From the NCBI GenBank assembly GCA_001314805.1, contig LJSY01000019.1:6767-68087 (forward strand): a stretch of 61,321 nucleotides of DNA, given 5' to 3'. The notes under the pieces were generated by a model. That model made no database searches. It was not told where the DNA came from and worked only from the letters and a program-made list of their open reading frames with translations. The translations under genes were made by a program, and so were the position numbers. This DNA is from Rhodobacteraceae bacterium HLUCCO18 (GTDB lineage Bacteria; Pseudomonadota; Alphaproteobacteria; Rhodobacterales; Rhodobacteraceae). Positions 17,154 to 26,788 of this stretch are shown here, in pieces (positions within the stretch are counted from its first letter, which is position 1; each line of letters begins with the position of its first letter).

Positions 17154-17885
17154 ATGCCATCCGACACCAGAACCGCCCTCGTCACCGGAGGCGTTCAGGG
17201 CCTCGGCGCGGCCGCCGCGCGCGCGCTGGCCGAGGCAGGCGCCACCGTCGCCGTCTCCCATCTGGGCGGCGGCGAGACGGCCGAGGCCTTCGGCAAGGAG
17301 ACCGGGATGCCGGTCTTCGAATGGGATGTCGGCGATTTCGACGCCTGCAAGCAGGGCGTCGCCGATGTCGAGGAGGCCATCGGCCCGGTGGACATCCTCG
17401 TGAACAATGCCGGCGTCAACCGCGACGGGATGTTCCACAAGATGGACCGCGACGATTGGGAGGCCGTCCTTCGGGTCGATCTGGGGTCCATGTTCAATGT
17501 CACCCGCCATGTCATCTGCGGCATGCGCGAGCGCGGCTTCGGGCGTATTGTCAACATCTCTTCGGTGAACGCCGCGCGGGGCCAGCCGGGACAGACCAAC
17601 TACTGCGCCGCGAAGGCGGGCGTCGAGGGCTTCACCCGGGCGCTTGCCCGCGAATGCGCCGGCAAGGGGATCACCGTCAACGTGATCGCGCCGGGCTATG
17701 CCGACACCACCATGGTCGAGGCCGTTCCCGACGAGATCATGATGGACATCCTCGACGACGTCCCGCTCGCGCGGCTGGCCGAGCCCGGGGAAATCGGCCG
17801 CTGCGTCCGGTTTCTCGCCTCGGACGACGCGGGCTTCATCACCGGGGCGACCCTGCCCGTCAATGGCGGGCTGCGGATGGGCTAG
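17154..17885 (+). CDS. phaB: Acetoacetyl-CoA reductase
   Basis: This 243-residue SDR enzyme reduces acetoacetyl-CoA to (R)-3-hydroxybutyryl-CoA. TGGVQGLG (residues 11-18) binds the cofactor, NNAG lies at 84-87, and Ser137, Tyr150 and Lys154 are catalytic. The string GQPGQTNYCAAKAG is the PhaB hallmark. AAAGGA precedes the ATG. It lies between the thiolase and the PHA synthase. A 13-base tandem repeat fills the gap before phaC. Confidence 0.93.
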   Translation: MPSDTRTALVTGGVQGLGAAAARALAEAGATVAVSHLGGGETAEAFGKETGMPVFEWDVGDFDACKQGVADVEEAIGPVDILVNNAGVNRDGMFHKMDRDDWEAVLRVDLGSMFNVTRHVICGMRERGFGRIVNISSVNAARGQPGQTNYCAAKAGVEGFTRALARECAGKGITVNVIAPGYADTTMVEAVPDEIMMDILDDVPLARLAEPGEIGRCVRFLASDDAGFITGATLPVNGGLRMG

Positions 17886-17908
17886 ACGCCGCCACGCACC
17901 CCCGACAT

Positions 17909-17953
17909 CCATCCCCCACGTCCATCCCCCACGTCCATCCCCCACATCCATCC
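17909..17953. repeat. 13-bp tandem repeat between phaB and phaC
   Basis: The unit CCATCCCCCACGT is present in two perfect copies (17909-17921, 17922-17934), a third with one change (17935-17947) and a partial fourth. It fills most of the 85-base gap between the reductase and synthase genes. The C-rich strand is unlikely to fold tightly; the repeat could vary in copy number and alter phaB-phaC spacing. No known function is apparent. Confidence 0.85.
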
Positions 17954-17970
17954 GACGACCGAGGACCACC

Positions 17971-19821
17971 ATGCGCGACACGAAGGACGAAACGATCGAC
18001 GAGAAGCACCAAAAGGACGAGGCGCACGGATCGGAGGAGGCGAAAAGCGGCCTCGACGCCGAGCCGCCCGAGATCGTCCATACCTCCCCCATCGAGGCGC
18101 CGGATCGCTACACCACCAAAAGCCTCGACCGGGCCACAAACGCGCATCTGGCGCGTTTCACGCTGGGCGTATCGCCCTATGGGCTGTCCTCGACCTTCTT
18201 CGACTGGTGGGTTCACTTGCTGGGCTCGCCCGGCAAGCAGGTGCAACTTATGGAAAAGGCCGCACGCAAGGCGATGCGTCTGGGCGTCTACGCGGGTCAG
18301 GTCGCCCGGGACCCGGACGCGGCGCCCTGCATCGAGCCCCTGCCCCACGACCACCGGTTCGAACACGAGGGCTGGGGGAGCTGGCCCTACAACATGATCT
18401 ACCAGAGTTTCCTGCTGAGCCAGCAATGGTGGTACAACGCCGCCTGCGGCATCGACGGGGTCGGCCACCGCGAGGAACAGGTCGTGTCCTTCGTCACGCG
18501 GCAGATGCTCGACATGATGTCGCCCTCGAACTTCATCGCCACCAATCCCGAGGTCGCGCGGGCGACGATGGAGGAAGGCGGCGCCAACCTCGTGCGGGGC
18601 TGCCAGAATTTCCTCGAGGACTGGGAACGCGCGATCTCGGGCAAGCTTCCGGTCGGCACCGAGGATTACCTGCCCGGCCGTGACGTGGCCACGACGCCCG
18701 GCAAGGTCGTGTTCCGCAATCGCCTGCTGGAGCTGATCCAGTACGCGCCCGCGACGAAAAAGGTCCGGCCCGAGCCGCTCCTGATCGTGCCGGCCTGGAT
18801 CATGAAATACTACATTCTCGATCTCAGCCCGCACAATTCGCTGGTCAAGTACCTGGTGGAGCAGGGTTTCACCGTCTTCATGGTCTCGTGGCGCAACCCC
18901 ACCGCCGAGGATCGCGACAAGGGCATGGAGGATTATTTCGAGGCCGTGGCCGAAGCGATGGACGCCGTGGGCGCGATCGTGCCGGACCGCAAGATGCATG
19001 GCGTCGGCTATTGCCTCGGCGGCACGCTGATGGCGGCCAAGGCCGCACAGATGGCCCGCGACGGCGACGACCGGCTCGCCTCGCTCACGTTCTTCGCCAC
19101 GCAGACCGATTTCGAGGAACCGGGCGAATTGCAGCTTTTCGTCAGCGAAAGCGAGGTCGCCTTTCTCGAGGACATGATGTGGGACCAGGGCTATCTCGAC
19201 ACCAAGCAGATGGCCGGCGCCTTCCAGCTTCTGCGGTCGGCCGACCTGATCTGGTCGCGCTACATCCACGACTACCTGATGGGCAAGCGGCAAGGCATGT
19301 TCGACTTGATGGCGTGGAACGCAGATGCCACCCGCATGCCCTACAAGATGCACAGCGAGTACCTGCGCAAGATCTTCCTCGGCAACGAACTGGCCGAGGG
19401 CAAGTACCGGATGGGCGGCAGACCCGTCTCGGTCGGCGATATCGACGTGCCGATCTTCTGCGTCTCGACCACCTCGGACCATGTCGCGCCGTGGCAATCG
19501 GTCTACAAGCTGCACCTGCTGGCCGACACGCCGGTGACCTTCGTGCTGACCAATGGCGGGCACAATGCCGGGATCGTCAGCGAACCGGGCCACGAGGGGC
19601 GCACCTTCCACATCCGGACAACCGGAGAGGATGACAAGTTCAGCTCCCCCGATGCGTGGATGGCGGCGGCCGAGCGCCAGGACGGGTCGTGGTGGCCGTC
19701 CCTTGTCGACTGGCTCGACGCGCGTTCGGGAAACAAGGTGGCACCGCCGGATCTGGGGACGGACAAGGCCCCCTTCCAGCCCATCGAGGACGCACCGGGC
19801 TCCTACGTCTTCCAGCGCTAG
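17971..19821 (+). CDS. phaC: Class I poly(3-hydroxyalkanoate) synthase
   Basis: This 616-residue enzyme polymerises 3-hydroxybutyryl-CoA at the PHB granule surface. The modified lipase box GVGYCLGG holds the nucleophile Cys348; the catalytic Asp is in VSTTSDHVAPW and the His in NGGHNAGIV, the standard triad. The first 45 residues are highly charged and variable, as in other class I enzymes. The ATG at 17971 has GAGGA six bases upstream; an in-frame GTG further back would run through the tandem repeat. It is four bases from the next gene, acetate kinase. Confidence 0.95.
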   Translation: MRDTKDETIDEKHQKDEAHGSEEAKSGLDAEPPEIVHTSPIEAPDRYTTKSLDRATNAHLARFTLGVSPYGLSSTFFDWWVHLLGSPGKQVQLMEKAARKAMRLGVYAGQVARDPDAAPCIEPLPHDHRFEHEGWGSWPYNMIYQSFLLSQQWWYNAACGIDGVGHREEQVVSFVTRQMLDMMSPSNFIATNPEVARATMEEGGANLVRGCQNFLEDWERAISGKLPVGTEDYLPGRDVATTPGKVVFRNRLLELIQYAPATKKVRPEPLLIVPAWIMKYYILDLSPHNSLVKYLVEQGFTVFMVSWRNPTAEDRDKGMEDYFEAVAEAMDAVGAIVPDRKMHGVGYCLGGTLMAAKAAQMARDGDDRLASLTFFATQTDFEEPGELQLFVSESEVAFLEDMMWDQGYLDTKQMAGAFQLLRSADLIWSRYIHDYLMGKRQGMFDLMAWNADATRMPYKMHSEYLRKIFLGNELAEGKYRMGGRPVSVGDIDVPIFCVSTTSDHVAPWQSVYKLHLLADTPVTFVLTNGGHNAGIVSEPGHEGRTFHIRTTGEDDKFSSPDAWMAAAERQDGSWWPSLVDWLDARSGNKVAPPDLGTDKAPFQPIEDAPGSYVFQR

Positions 19822-19825
19822 AGCC

Positions 19826-21034
19826 ATGTCGCGGAACCTGATCGTCACGCTGAATTCCGGGTCGTCCAGCCTGCGCTGCGGGGTCTTCGCGCGCACCGGC
19901 GGCGATCCCGAGGCGAGGCTGCGGCTCAGCCTTTACGACCTTCCCGCGCGGATGACATGGGAGCGCAAGGATGCGGTGACGGGCGAGACCGAGGTGCGCG
20001 CACTCGATCCGCCCGACGATCCGGGCACGGCCCAGGAGGCCGCGCGCGCCGAGATGCTGCGTCGACTGCTGGACGAGATCGACGAAGACCAGATCGCCGC
20101 CATGTCGCACCGCGTCGTCCATGGTGGCCGGGATCATCGCGGTCCGGTCGTCACCGACGCCGCCGTGCTGGCCGATCTCGAGGCGCTGTCGCCGCTTGCG
20201 CCCAGCCATCAGCCGCACAACCTCGCCGCCATCCGGGCCATGGCCGAACGGTTCCCGGAGGTGCCGCAGATCGCCTGTTTCGACACCGCCTTTCACCGGA
20301 CCCTGTCGCGCAACGACCGCATCTTCGCCCTGCCCAAGGCGCTGACCGAGGCGGGCGTCGTGCGCTACGGCTTTCATGGGCTGTCCTTCGAAAACGTCGC
20401 CGAGGCACTGGCACGGACCGCGCCGGACCTTGCCAGCGGCCGTGTCGTCGTGGCGCATCTGGGCCACGGGGTCAGCATGTGCGCGCTGAAGGACGGCAAA
20501 TCGGTCGCCACCACGATGGGGATGACCGCGCTCGACGGTCTGCCGATGGGGCGCAGGCCGGGCGCGCTCGACTCCGGCATCGTGCTCTACCTGATCGAGG
20601 AGCGTGGGATGGCGCCCGCCGATCTGCGCGAGACGCTCTACGAGCGCTCGGGCCTGCTGGGGCTGTCGGGGATCAGCAGCGAGATGCGCGATCTTCTGGA
20701 CAGCGACGAGGAGGATGCCGCCCGCGCGGTCGATTTCTTCGTCTACCGCTGCCAGCGCGAGATAGGCTCGCTCACGGCGGCGCTGGGCGGCCTCGACGCG
20801 CTGGTCATGACGGGCGGCATGGGCGAACACGTGCCCGAAATCCGCGAACGCATCTGCGAAGGTCTCGGCTGGCTCGGCGTCGATATCGACGCCGGGGCAA
20901 ACCGGAACGGGGCGCGCGATCTGTCGACGGCCGACGCGCGCGTCGCCACGATGGCGATCCCCACCGACGAGGAGATCGTTCTGGCCCGCCATGCCGACGG
21001 GCTGTTGCGATCCGGGGACGCGGGCACCGGCTGA
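19826..21034 (+). CDS. ackA: Acetate kinase
   Basis: This 402-residue ASKHA-fold kinase interconverts acetyl phosphate + ADP and acetate + ATP. The N-terminal LTLNSGSSSLR, the substrate segment FDTAFH, FHGLS and the phosphate loop VAHLGHGVS are all present; the last normally reads LGNGAS, so an Asn to His change occurs in this loop. The ATG comes four bases after phaC. No phosphotransacetylase is encoded in the window, so acetyl phosphate must come from another locus or from a phosphoketolase-type reaction. Joint control with PHB synthesis suggests alternative fates for acetyl units when respiration is limited. Confidence 0.93.
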   Translation: MSRNLIVTLNSGSSSLRCGVFARTGGDPEARLRLSLYDLPARMTWERKDAVTGETEVRALDPPDDPGTAQEAARAEMLRRLLDEIDEDQIAAMSHRVVHGGRDHRGPVVTDAAVLADLEALSPLAPSHQPHNLAAIRAMAERFPEVPQIACFDTAFHRTLSRNDRIFALPKALTEAGVVRYGFHGLSFENVAEALARTAPDLASGRVVVAHLGHGVSMCALKDGKSVATTMGMTALDGLPMGRRPGALDSGIVLYLIEERGMAPADLRETLYERSGLLGLSGISSEMRDLLDSDEEDAARAVDFFVYRCQREIGSLTAALGGLDALVMTGGMGEHVPEIRERICEGLGWLGVDIDAGANRNGARDLSTADARVATMAIPTDEEIVLARHADGLLRSGDAGTG

Positions 21035-21047
21035 CCGGGGGTGGGCC

Positions 21048-22253
21048 ATGACCTTCATGCAGACCCTCTCGGCGGCCGGTTTCACGGCGACGGTCATTTC
21101 CTTCGGGCCGGCGCGCATGGGTTTCGGGCTTTTCGTGCCGGAATTCCGCGCGGCCTTCTCGATGTCGAGCACGGCCGTCGGCGTGATCTCGGGCATCGGG
21201 TTCTTCGGCTTCCTCGTCGGCCTTCTGCTGGCGCAGCCCCTTCTTGGGCGGCGCGGCCCCGAGGCGCCGGTTGTCGTCGGGCTGACGGCGGCGACTGTCG
21301 GGATGGGGATCGTCGCGATGGCGACCAACGTCGTCATGCTTGCCACAGGCGTGTTCGTGGCCGCGTCGAGCGCCGGGTTCACATGGACCCCGTTCAACGA
21401 CGCCGTGCACCGCAAGGTGTCGGACGACGAGCGGCCCGGCGCGCTGTCCCGCATCAGCACGGGCACCAGCCTCGGCATCGCGGCGGCGGCCATCGCGGCC
21501 TTCGCCGTGTCGCAATCGGACCTGTCCTGGCGGATCAGCTGGGCCATCTTCGCCCTCGCGGGCGGGCTTGCCCTGATCGTGAACCGGGCTGCCCTGCGAC
21601 AGGTCGAGAAGGCCCCCGGCCCCGCCCGTCATCCCGATCCGTGGCAGAGGGTGCTGCGGACCCCGGCGCTGGCGCTGTTGGTCGTGGCCTTCGTGCTGGG
21701 CACCACGTCGGCGATCTACATCTCCTTCGCCGCCGACCAGATGACGCGGGCTGGTGGTGTGCCGGGCATTGCCCGCGCGGACACGGCGGCGCTCGTGTTC
21801 CTCGTCTACGGGCTCTGCGGGCTTGCGGGGCTTTCGACCGGTGCGCTGCGACGGGCCATGGGCCTTGCGATCCTGCTGCGGGCCGTGTTGCTGGCCGGGG
21901 CCGCGTCGGCCGCGCTCGTGGCGCTGATGCCCGGCAGCTGGGCGGGTGTGATCCTGTCGGCCGGCCTGCAGGGCGTCTTCGTCATGATGGCCAGCGCGGT
22001 CATGGCCTTCTGGTCGGAGCGGCTCTATCCCGCGATGCCCTCCTTCGGCTTCACGGTGACGCTGCTTGCCATGGCGACAGGCAGCGTCATCGGCCCGGTG
22101 ACGGCGGGCGTCGCGGTAGATGCCCACGGGGCGGCACCGGTCTTCCTTGCAAGTGCCGCGCTGGCGCTCGCCACGGCCGTCCTTCTGCGCCGCGACCATC
22201 TGGTCGAACGGCCGGCGGAGACCGCGCTCAGCCCTCGGGATCGGACGCGCTGA
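21048..22253 (+). CDS. MFS transporter (YbfB/YjiJ-like)
   Basis: This 401-residue protein has about twelve membrane segments. It begins with a short N-terminus (MTFMQTLSAAGFTATVISFG) followed by ARMGFGLFVPEF, a segment common in YbfB/YjiJ-type MFS proteins. It follows acetate kinase by 13 bases and is last in the storage operon, so export of an organic acid or another overflow product is plausible. The 3' end overlaps the end of the convergent atpG gene by 26 bases. The substrate is not readable. Confidence 0.82.
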   Translation: MTFMQTLSAAGFTATVISFGPARMGFGLFVPEFRAAFSMSSTAVGVISGIGFFGFLVGLLLAQPLLGRRGPEAPVVVGLTAATVGMGIVAMATNVVMLATGVFVAASSAGFTWTPFNDAVHRKVSDDERPGALSRISTGTSLGIAAAAIAAFAVSQSDLSWRISWAIFALAGGLALIVNRAALRQVEKAPGPARHPDPWQRVLRTPALALLVVAFVLGTTSAIYISFAADQMTRAGGVPGIARADTAALVFLVYGLCGLAGLSTGALRRAMGLAILLRAVLLAGAASAALVALMPGSWAGVILSAGLQGVFVMMASAVMAFWSERLYPAMPSFGFTVTLLAMATGSVIGPVTAGVAVDAHGAAPVFLASAALALATAVLLRRDHLVERPAETALSPRDRTR

Positions 22254-23118
22254 CGGCCTCGAAGCCCGAAACCACGTCCAGAAGCTCGCGGGTTATCGTC
22301 TCCTGCCGCTTCCGGCGATAGGCGGCGTTCAGATCCTCGCGGCGCTCCTCGATGTTGCGCTCGGCACTCTGCATCGCGGCCAGCCGGGTCGCGTGTTCGC
22401 TGGCCAGCGCCTCGGCCAAAGCCCGGTACAGCACCACGAACAGCCGCTGACGCACCAGCCACGACAAAAGCCGGTCGGGATCGGCGCGGGAGAAGGGCAG
22501 CCCCGGCCCCGGCCAGCCCTCATGGACGAGGCCCTTCAGATACGCATCCGGGATCGGCAGGAGGTCCCGCGTGACCGGCACCGCGCGGGATCGGCCCTCG
22601 CGGCGGTTGTGGATCACGCGGACATGGCCCACGCCGGGATCGCGGGTCCAGTGTTCGATCTGGACGGTGACGGACTGCACCAGCGGTCGAAGCCCGCCCA
22701 CCGATCCGGGCTGCAGGAACAGCCGGTCCACATCGTGTCCCGAGGCCTCAAGTCGCGCCGCGGCGCGCGCACCGATGACGCACAGAACGGCGGTCCGGTC
22801 GCTCAGGTGTCCCTCGGCCTCCCGGGCGACGATCTCGTTGTAGCGCCCGCAGAGCCCGCGGTCGGAGCCGATCACGATCAGCGCCTCGCGCGGGCTTTCG
22901 CGCCGCACCGTCGCGGGCAGCGGCAGGCCCTGCGCGCGACGCGTCGTCAGCAGCGCCGTCAGACCCAGATCGATGGTCTGCTCATAGCCCGACATGGCGG
23001 CCTCGGCCTGCTCGTACTGGCGGATGCTGACGGCCGAGAGCGCTTTCATCGTGCGGACGATGGACTGGATGTCGCCCGTCGTCTCCAGCATTTCCGAAAG
23101 CGTCTCAAGCGTCTCCAT
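22228..23118 (-). CDS. atpG: N-ATPase gamma subunit
   Basis: This 296-residue protein is the central-stalk gamma subunit of an F-type rotary ATPase. The N-terminal helix carries [20 protein letters not shown] and the C-terminal helix carries [20 protein letters not shown] and [16 protein letters not shown], which form the coiled shaft inside the alpha/beta ring. It is the last gene of the operon and overlaps atpA by 14 bases. It is more divergent than the housekeeping AtpG, as expected for the N-ATPase subclass. Confidence 0.93.
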   Translation of the reverse strand: METLETLSEMLETTGDIQSIVRTMKALSAVSIRQYEQAEAAMSGYEQTIDLGLTALLTTRRAQGLPLPATVRRESPREALIVIGSDRGLCGRYNEIVAREAEGHLSDRTAVLCVIGARAAARLEASGHDVDRLFLQPGSVGGLRPLVQSVTVQIEHWTRDPGVGHVRVIHNRREGRSRAVPVTRDLLPIPDAYLKGLVHEGWPGPGLPFSRADPDRLLSWLVRQRLFVVLYRALAEALASEHATRLAAMQSAERNIEERREDLNAAYRRKRQETITRELLDVVSGFEAVSASDPEG

Positions 23119-24634
23119 CGCGCGCCCCCTGCCCCAGCGCGTCGCGCATCGCCTCGATCAGGCGCGCGCGGCGCTCGTCCGAAAGCGGCTCGCCGGCGGC
23201 GAGATCGGTGGCGAGGTCCGGCAGATCGTCCCGTACCATGCGGCGCAAGGTCTTCTCGGCCTCCCCGATGTCATCCGGGTCCAGATCGTCGAGAAGCCCC
23301 TCGGTCGCCGCCAGCAGCACCGCGATCTGTTCGAGCACGGTGAAATGGTCATGTTCCTTCTGGGTCAGCATGGCGCGGACACGCTGCCCGCGCGTGAGCT
23401 TGCGCCGCGTTTCCTGGTCGAGCTGCGTGCCGAACCGGGCGAAGCTTTCCAGTTCCTCGAACTGCGAGTAGCTCAGCCGCAGGTTGCCCGCCACGGCGCG
23501 GAAGGCGGGCAGCTGCGCCTTGCCGCCCACGCGGCTGACCGAGGTGCCGATGTCGATGGCGGGGAAATGCCCCTTCTCGAAAAGATCCGGCGACAGATAG
23601 ATCTGCCCGTCGGTGATCGAGATCAGGTTCGTCGGGATGAAGGCCGAGATGTTCTGCGCCTGCGTCTCGATGATCGGCAGCGCCGTGAGTGACCCGCCGC
23701 CATGTTCCTCGCGCAGATGGGTGGCGCGTTCCAGAAGCCGGGAATGGATGTAGAAGATGTCGCCCGGATAGGCCTCGCGCCCCGGCGGGCGGCGCAGCAG
23801 AAGCGACAGCTCGCGATAGGCGCGGGCGTGGCGCGTGAGATCGTCATAGACGATCAGGACGTCGCGGCCCTGGCCCATGAAATGCTCGGCCATGGTCGTC
23901 GCAGCGTAGGGCGCGAGGAATTGCAGCCCCGGCGCGTCGTCGCCGCCCGCGACCACGACGATGGTGCGCTCCAGCGCCCCCGCCTTTCGCAGGTTGTCGA
24001 TGACGCGGGCCACGGCCGAGGCGCGCTGACCGATGGCGCAATAGACGGAGATCACCCCGGTGTCGTGCTGGTTCAGGATCGCATCCACGGCGATCGCGGT
24101 CTTGCCGGTCTGGCGGTCGCCCACGATCAGCTCGCGCTGGCCCCGGCCCACCGGGATCGCCGCGTCCACCGCCTTGATGCCGGTCTGCAGCGGCACCTCG
24201 ACGGGGTCGCGATGCATGATCGGCGGCGCCGGGCGTTCCACCGGCAGACGATCCTCGGCATCGATCCTGTCGCCGCCGTCGATGGGCTGGCCCAGCGCAT
24301 CGACGACCCGGCCAAGCAAGGCCTCGCCCACCGGCACATCGGCGATCCGCCCCGTGCGCCTCAGACGCTCGCCCGGCCGCAGCCCCCCGGTGCCGCCCAG
24401 GACCACGACCCCGACCCTGTCGGGCCTGATGTTCCAAGCGAGCCCCATGGTGCCATCGGCGAACCGCAGCAACTCGTCGGCATGAAGGTCGGTGAAGCCC
24501 GCCACCTGCGCGATGCCGTTTCCCACCGAAAGGATGCGCGCGGTCTCGACCGCGTCGATCTCGGGCGAGATGCGCGACAGCGCCTCGGAAAGCGGCGCGA
24601 AGATGTCCTGGGGGAAGGCGTCGGGCGCGGTCAT
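23105..24634 (-). CDS. atpA: N-ATPase alpha subunit
   Basis: This 509-residue subunit has a Walker A ([14 protein letters not shown]), an IYCAIGQ-like segment ([15 protein letters not shown]), and the C-terminal alpha signature ([18 protein letters not shown]). It forms the non-catalytic nucleotide sites of the F1 ring. Its ATG overlaps the atpF stop (ATGA) and its end overlaps atpG. No delta-subunit gene lies beside it, which is a defining trait of N-ATPase operons. Confidence 0.96.
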   Translation of the reverse strand: MTAPDAFPQDIFAPLSEALSRISPEIDAVETARILSVGNGIAQVAGFTDLHADELLRFADGTMGLAWNIRPDRVGVVVLGGTGGLRPGERLRRTGRIADVPVGEALLGRVVDALGQPIDGGDRIDAEDRLPVERPAPPIMHRDPVEVPLQTGIKAVDAAIPVGRGQRELIVGDRQTGKTAIAVDAILNQHDTGVISVYCAIGQRASAVARVIDNLRKAGALERTIVVVAGGDDAPGLQFLAPYAATTMAEHFMGQGRDVLIVYDDLTRHARAYRELSLLLRRPPGREAYPGDIFYIHSRLLERATHLREEHGGGSLTALPIIETQAQNISAFIPTNLISITDGQIYLSPDLFEKGHFPAIDIGTSVSRVGGKAQLPAFRAVAGNLRLSYSQFEELESFARFGTQLDQETRRKLTRGQRVRAMLTQKEHDHFTVLEQIAVLLAATEGLLDDLDPDDIGEAEKTLRRMVRDDLPDLATDLAAGEPLSDERRARLIEAMRDALGQGARDGDA

Positions 24635-25491
24635 GCCGTTTCGTGATCCTCCCGCCTTGTGTCGCGGCCGTCGCCCTCCCCGGCATTTTCGTCATCGACG
24701 GCGGCCTCATCCTCCCCTTTCCCGCCCGCATGGGTGCCTGCGTCGATGATCTCGCCCAGTTCGGTCTCCAGTCGCTTGAGATACCGCATGGCCGACCATT
24801 CCGCGGTGTAGTCGCCGATGGTCAGCCGCACGCCCAGCACCATCTCGGCATCCTCGCGGTAATCGACCTCGATGTCGGAGGACAGCGTCTCGTGGATGGC
24901 CCGCGTGATCCGGCCCTTGGCGCTGCCGCTCAGCGCCGACCCGGTGTGGACCACGGCGGTCTGGCCGTCCTCGGCGGCGGCGCTCGTCATCTTCTCTCGC
25001 GTCTCGGCATCCAGCGCCTTCAGCCGCTTGGCGAATGTCGCCACGACACGGTCCGCGGTGTCGCTGTCGGCATAATCGGACAGCACGCGTTCCGTGACCT
25101 CGAGCACCTGCTTGCCGGCCTTCCGCCGGAGCGACGTCGCGAAGGCGTCACGCTCCTCGGCCAGATGCTCACGCCAGGCGGCGCGCTTTTCCTCCGTCTC
25201 CTCGCGGATCTCGGTCTCCAGCCGCTCGCGCAACGCGTCGGCTTCTTCGCGGGCGGCGTCCAGGATTTCCTCCTTGCTGTCCTCGAGCTCGGCCTTCTTG
25301 CGCCTGAGCGCCTCGGCCTCTTCCTCGGCCTCGGTCCGGGCCGATTTCGCCTCGGACAGACGCTCCTCGATCCGCTCCTCGCGGCGGCGCATGGCATTGG
25401 TGATCGGCTTGTAGAGGAACCGTTGCAGCAGCCAGACGAGAACGAGAAAGTTGACGATCTGCGCCGCGACGGTGAGCCAGTCGATCTGCAA
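24631..25491 (-). CDS. atpF: N-ATPase b subunit, extended form
   Basis: This 286-residue protein begins with a single membrane helix ([20 protein letters not shown]), then a long charged coiled coil (about residues 35-140) and a C-terminal domain of more than 100 residues. It is nearly twice the length of a normal b subunit. The extra domain probably does the work of the missing delta subunit, as known for N-ATPases. The start is a TTG at 25491, supported by GGGGGAGG seven bases upstream inside the end of atpE. Confidence 0.92.
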   Translation of the reverse strand: MQIDWLTVAAQIVNFLVLVWLLQRFLYKPITNAMRRREERIEERLSEAKSARTEAEEEAEALRRKKAELEDSKEEILDAAREEADALRERLETEIREETEEKRAAWREHLAEERDAFATSLRRKAGKQVLEVTERVLSDYADSDTADRVVATFAKRLKALDAETREKMTSAAAEDGQTAVVHTGSALSGSAKGRITRAIHETLSSDIEVDYREDAEMVLGVRLTIGDYTAEWSAMRYLKRLETELGEIIDAGTHAGGKGEDEAAVDDENAGEGDGRDTRREDHETA

Positions 25492-25494
25492 GGG

Positions 25495-25773
25495 TCAGCC
25501 TCCCCCGGTCTGGGTCACGAGATCGGTGAAGGGATTGGCGAAGATCAGGATCATCGAGACGACGAAACAGTAGATGGCGGTGGATTCGATCATCGCGAGG
25601 CTGACGAAAAGCGTCCGGGTGATGGTGTCCGAGGCGTCGGGCTGCTGGGCCAGCGCCTGCAGCGCCTGTGCCGCGGCGCGCCCTTCGGCCAGCGCCGGCC
25701 CGATGGAGCCGATGGCAATCGTCAGACCGGCGGTCACGATCGAGGCGATGGCGATCCATGTGGCTGGATCCAT
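25495..25773 (-). CDS. atpE: N-ATPase c subunit (rotor ring)
   Basis: This 92-residue hairpin has two membrane helices. Helix 1 contains PALAEG with Glu30, and helix 2 contains MIESTAIY with Glu63, Ser64, Thr65 and Tyr68. Glu63 is the ion carrier. The E-S-T-x-x-Y pattern matches the ligand set of Na+-binding rings, but Glu30 replaces the usual Gln, giving two carboxylates per site. That leaves H+ versus Na+ specificity open. The ATG overlaps nothing, with two-base and three-base gaps to atpB and atpF. Confidence 0.95.
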   Translation of the reverse strand: MDPATWIAIASIVTAGLTIAIGSIGPALAEGRAAAQALQALAQQPDASDTITRTLFVSLAMIESTAIYCFVVSMILIFANPFTDLVTQTGGG

Positions 25774-25775
25774 GG

Positions 25776-26486
25776 TCAGTCTCCCTTTGCTGTTTCGGTG
25801 TTCGCGCCCCCGTCGGCGTCCTTGCGCGACTGGCTTGCCGAGGCGATGTAGACCATCGCGAGGATCGCGAAGATGTAGGCCTGCACGAGGCCCGTGAGCA
25901 GGCCGAGCAGTTGCAGCAGGACGGGGAAGAAGAACGGAGCCACGCTGATCAGGATGCCCACGATCACGGTCCCGCTCATGACGTTGCCGTAAAGCCGGAT
26001 GGCCAGCGCGAGCGTGCGCGAGGCCTCGCTGATGATGTTGAAGGGGAGCATCAGGGGGGTGGGGCGGATATAGGTCCTGAGGTAGCCCGCAAGACCGCGG
26101 CGCGCGATGGAAAAGAGCGGCACCGCGATCAGCACGCAGATCGCCAGCGCCGCCGTGGTCGACAGCGAGCCCGTGGGCGGCTGGTAGCCCGGCACGATGG
26201 TCAGAAGATTCGCCGTCGCGATGAACAGGAAGAGCGTCCCGATGAAGGGCAGGTAGCGTTCCGGGGTCTCGGCGCCGACCTCGTCGATCTGGTCGCGGAT
26301 GCGTGTGACGATCACCTCCAGCATCACCTGCCAGCGCGAGACGGTCTCGTCTTCGGAAATGCGCGCGGTCACGGCCCATGATCCGATGACGAGCAGCGCC
26401 ATCACCGCCCATGTGAAGACCACGGTCGCCGTCAGTCGCAGGCCGCGCCACTCGTAGAGAACCCATGCGTCGGGGCTTATTTCCAT
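25776..26486 (-). CDS. atpB: N-ATPase a subunit
   Basis: This 236-residue membrane subunit forms the ion half-channels against the c-ring. The essential arginine is in LALAIRLYGNVMSG, with the following asparagine also conserved. A first segment (TATVVFTWAVMALLVIGSW) and ISEDETVSRWQVMLEVI lead into the channel helices. The atpR stop overlaps its first ten bases, so the two are coupled. Length and residues are those of an active channel. Confidence 0.95.
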   Translation of the reverse strand: MEISPDAWVLYEWRGLRLTATVVFTWAVMALLVIGSWAVTARISEDETVSRWQVMLEVIVTRIRDQIDEVGAETPERYLPFIGTLFLFIATANLLTIVPGYQPPTGSLSTTAALAICVLIAVPLFSIARRGLAGYLRTYIRPTPLMLPFNIISEASRTLALAIRLYGNVMSGTVIVGILISVAPFFFPVLLQLLGLLTGLVQAYIFAILAMVYIASASQSRKDADGGANTETAKGD

Positions 26487-26788
26487 GCCTGCCCCCCGCC
26501 GGATGCGCGTACATTGGATGTGCGGGCGCGGCGCGTCGCGGCCACGCGCACGAGGACGAACCCCGCCAGCCCCGCGACCAGAGCCCCCGCCCCCGCGCCC
26601 AGCGCCAGCGCGCCCAAGACCGCGCCGACCACGAGGATCGCGCGCAAAGCTGCAAGTGCGGTGAAGGCCAGCGCTGGCCGCGGACCGGCGATCGCGCGCG
26701 TCCCGGCCTTGAGGAGCGCGAGGTAAAGCAGGCCGAACGCCACCCCGCCGGCGCAACCCGCCGCCAATATGGAGAGCTCCGCCATCAT
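26477..26788 (-). CDS. atpR: N-ATPase accessory membrane protein AtpR
   Basis: This 103-residue protein has three hydrophobic helices and a basic C-terminus (ATRRARTSNVR). AtpR is unique to N-ATPase operons; a conserved arginine within a membrane helix is thought to pair with the c-subunit glutamate during ring assembly, and here AALRAILVV supplies one. Two adjacent ATGs (26788 and 26785) are possible and no Shine-Dalgarno sequence precedes either. A 19-codon open frame immediately upstream ends at TGATG and may provide the coupling. Confidence 0.9.
   Translation of the reverse strand: MMAELSILAAGCAGGVAFGLLYLALLKAGTRAIAGPRPALAFTALAALRAILVVGAVLGALALGAGAGALVAGLAGFVLVRVAATRRARTSNVRASGGGQAWK

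Noticed and set aside
17909-17953. CRISPR-like repeat
   Set aside because: The 13-base units abut without spacers, so this is a simple tandem repeat.
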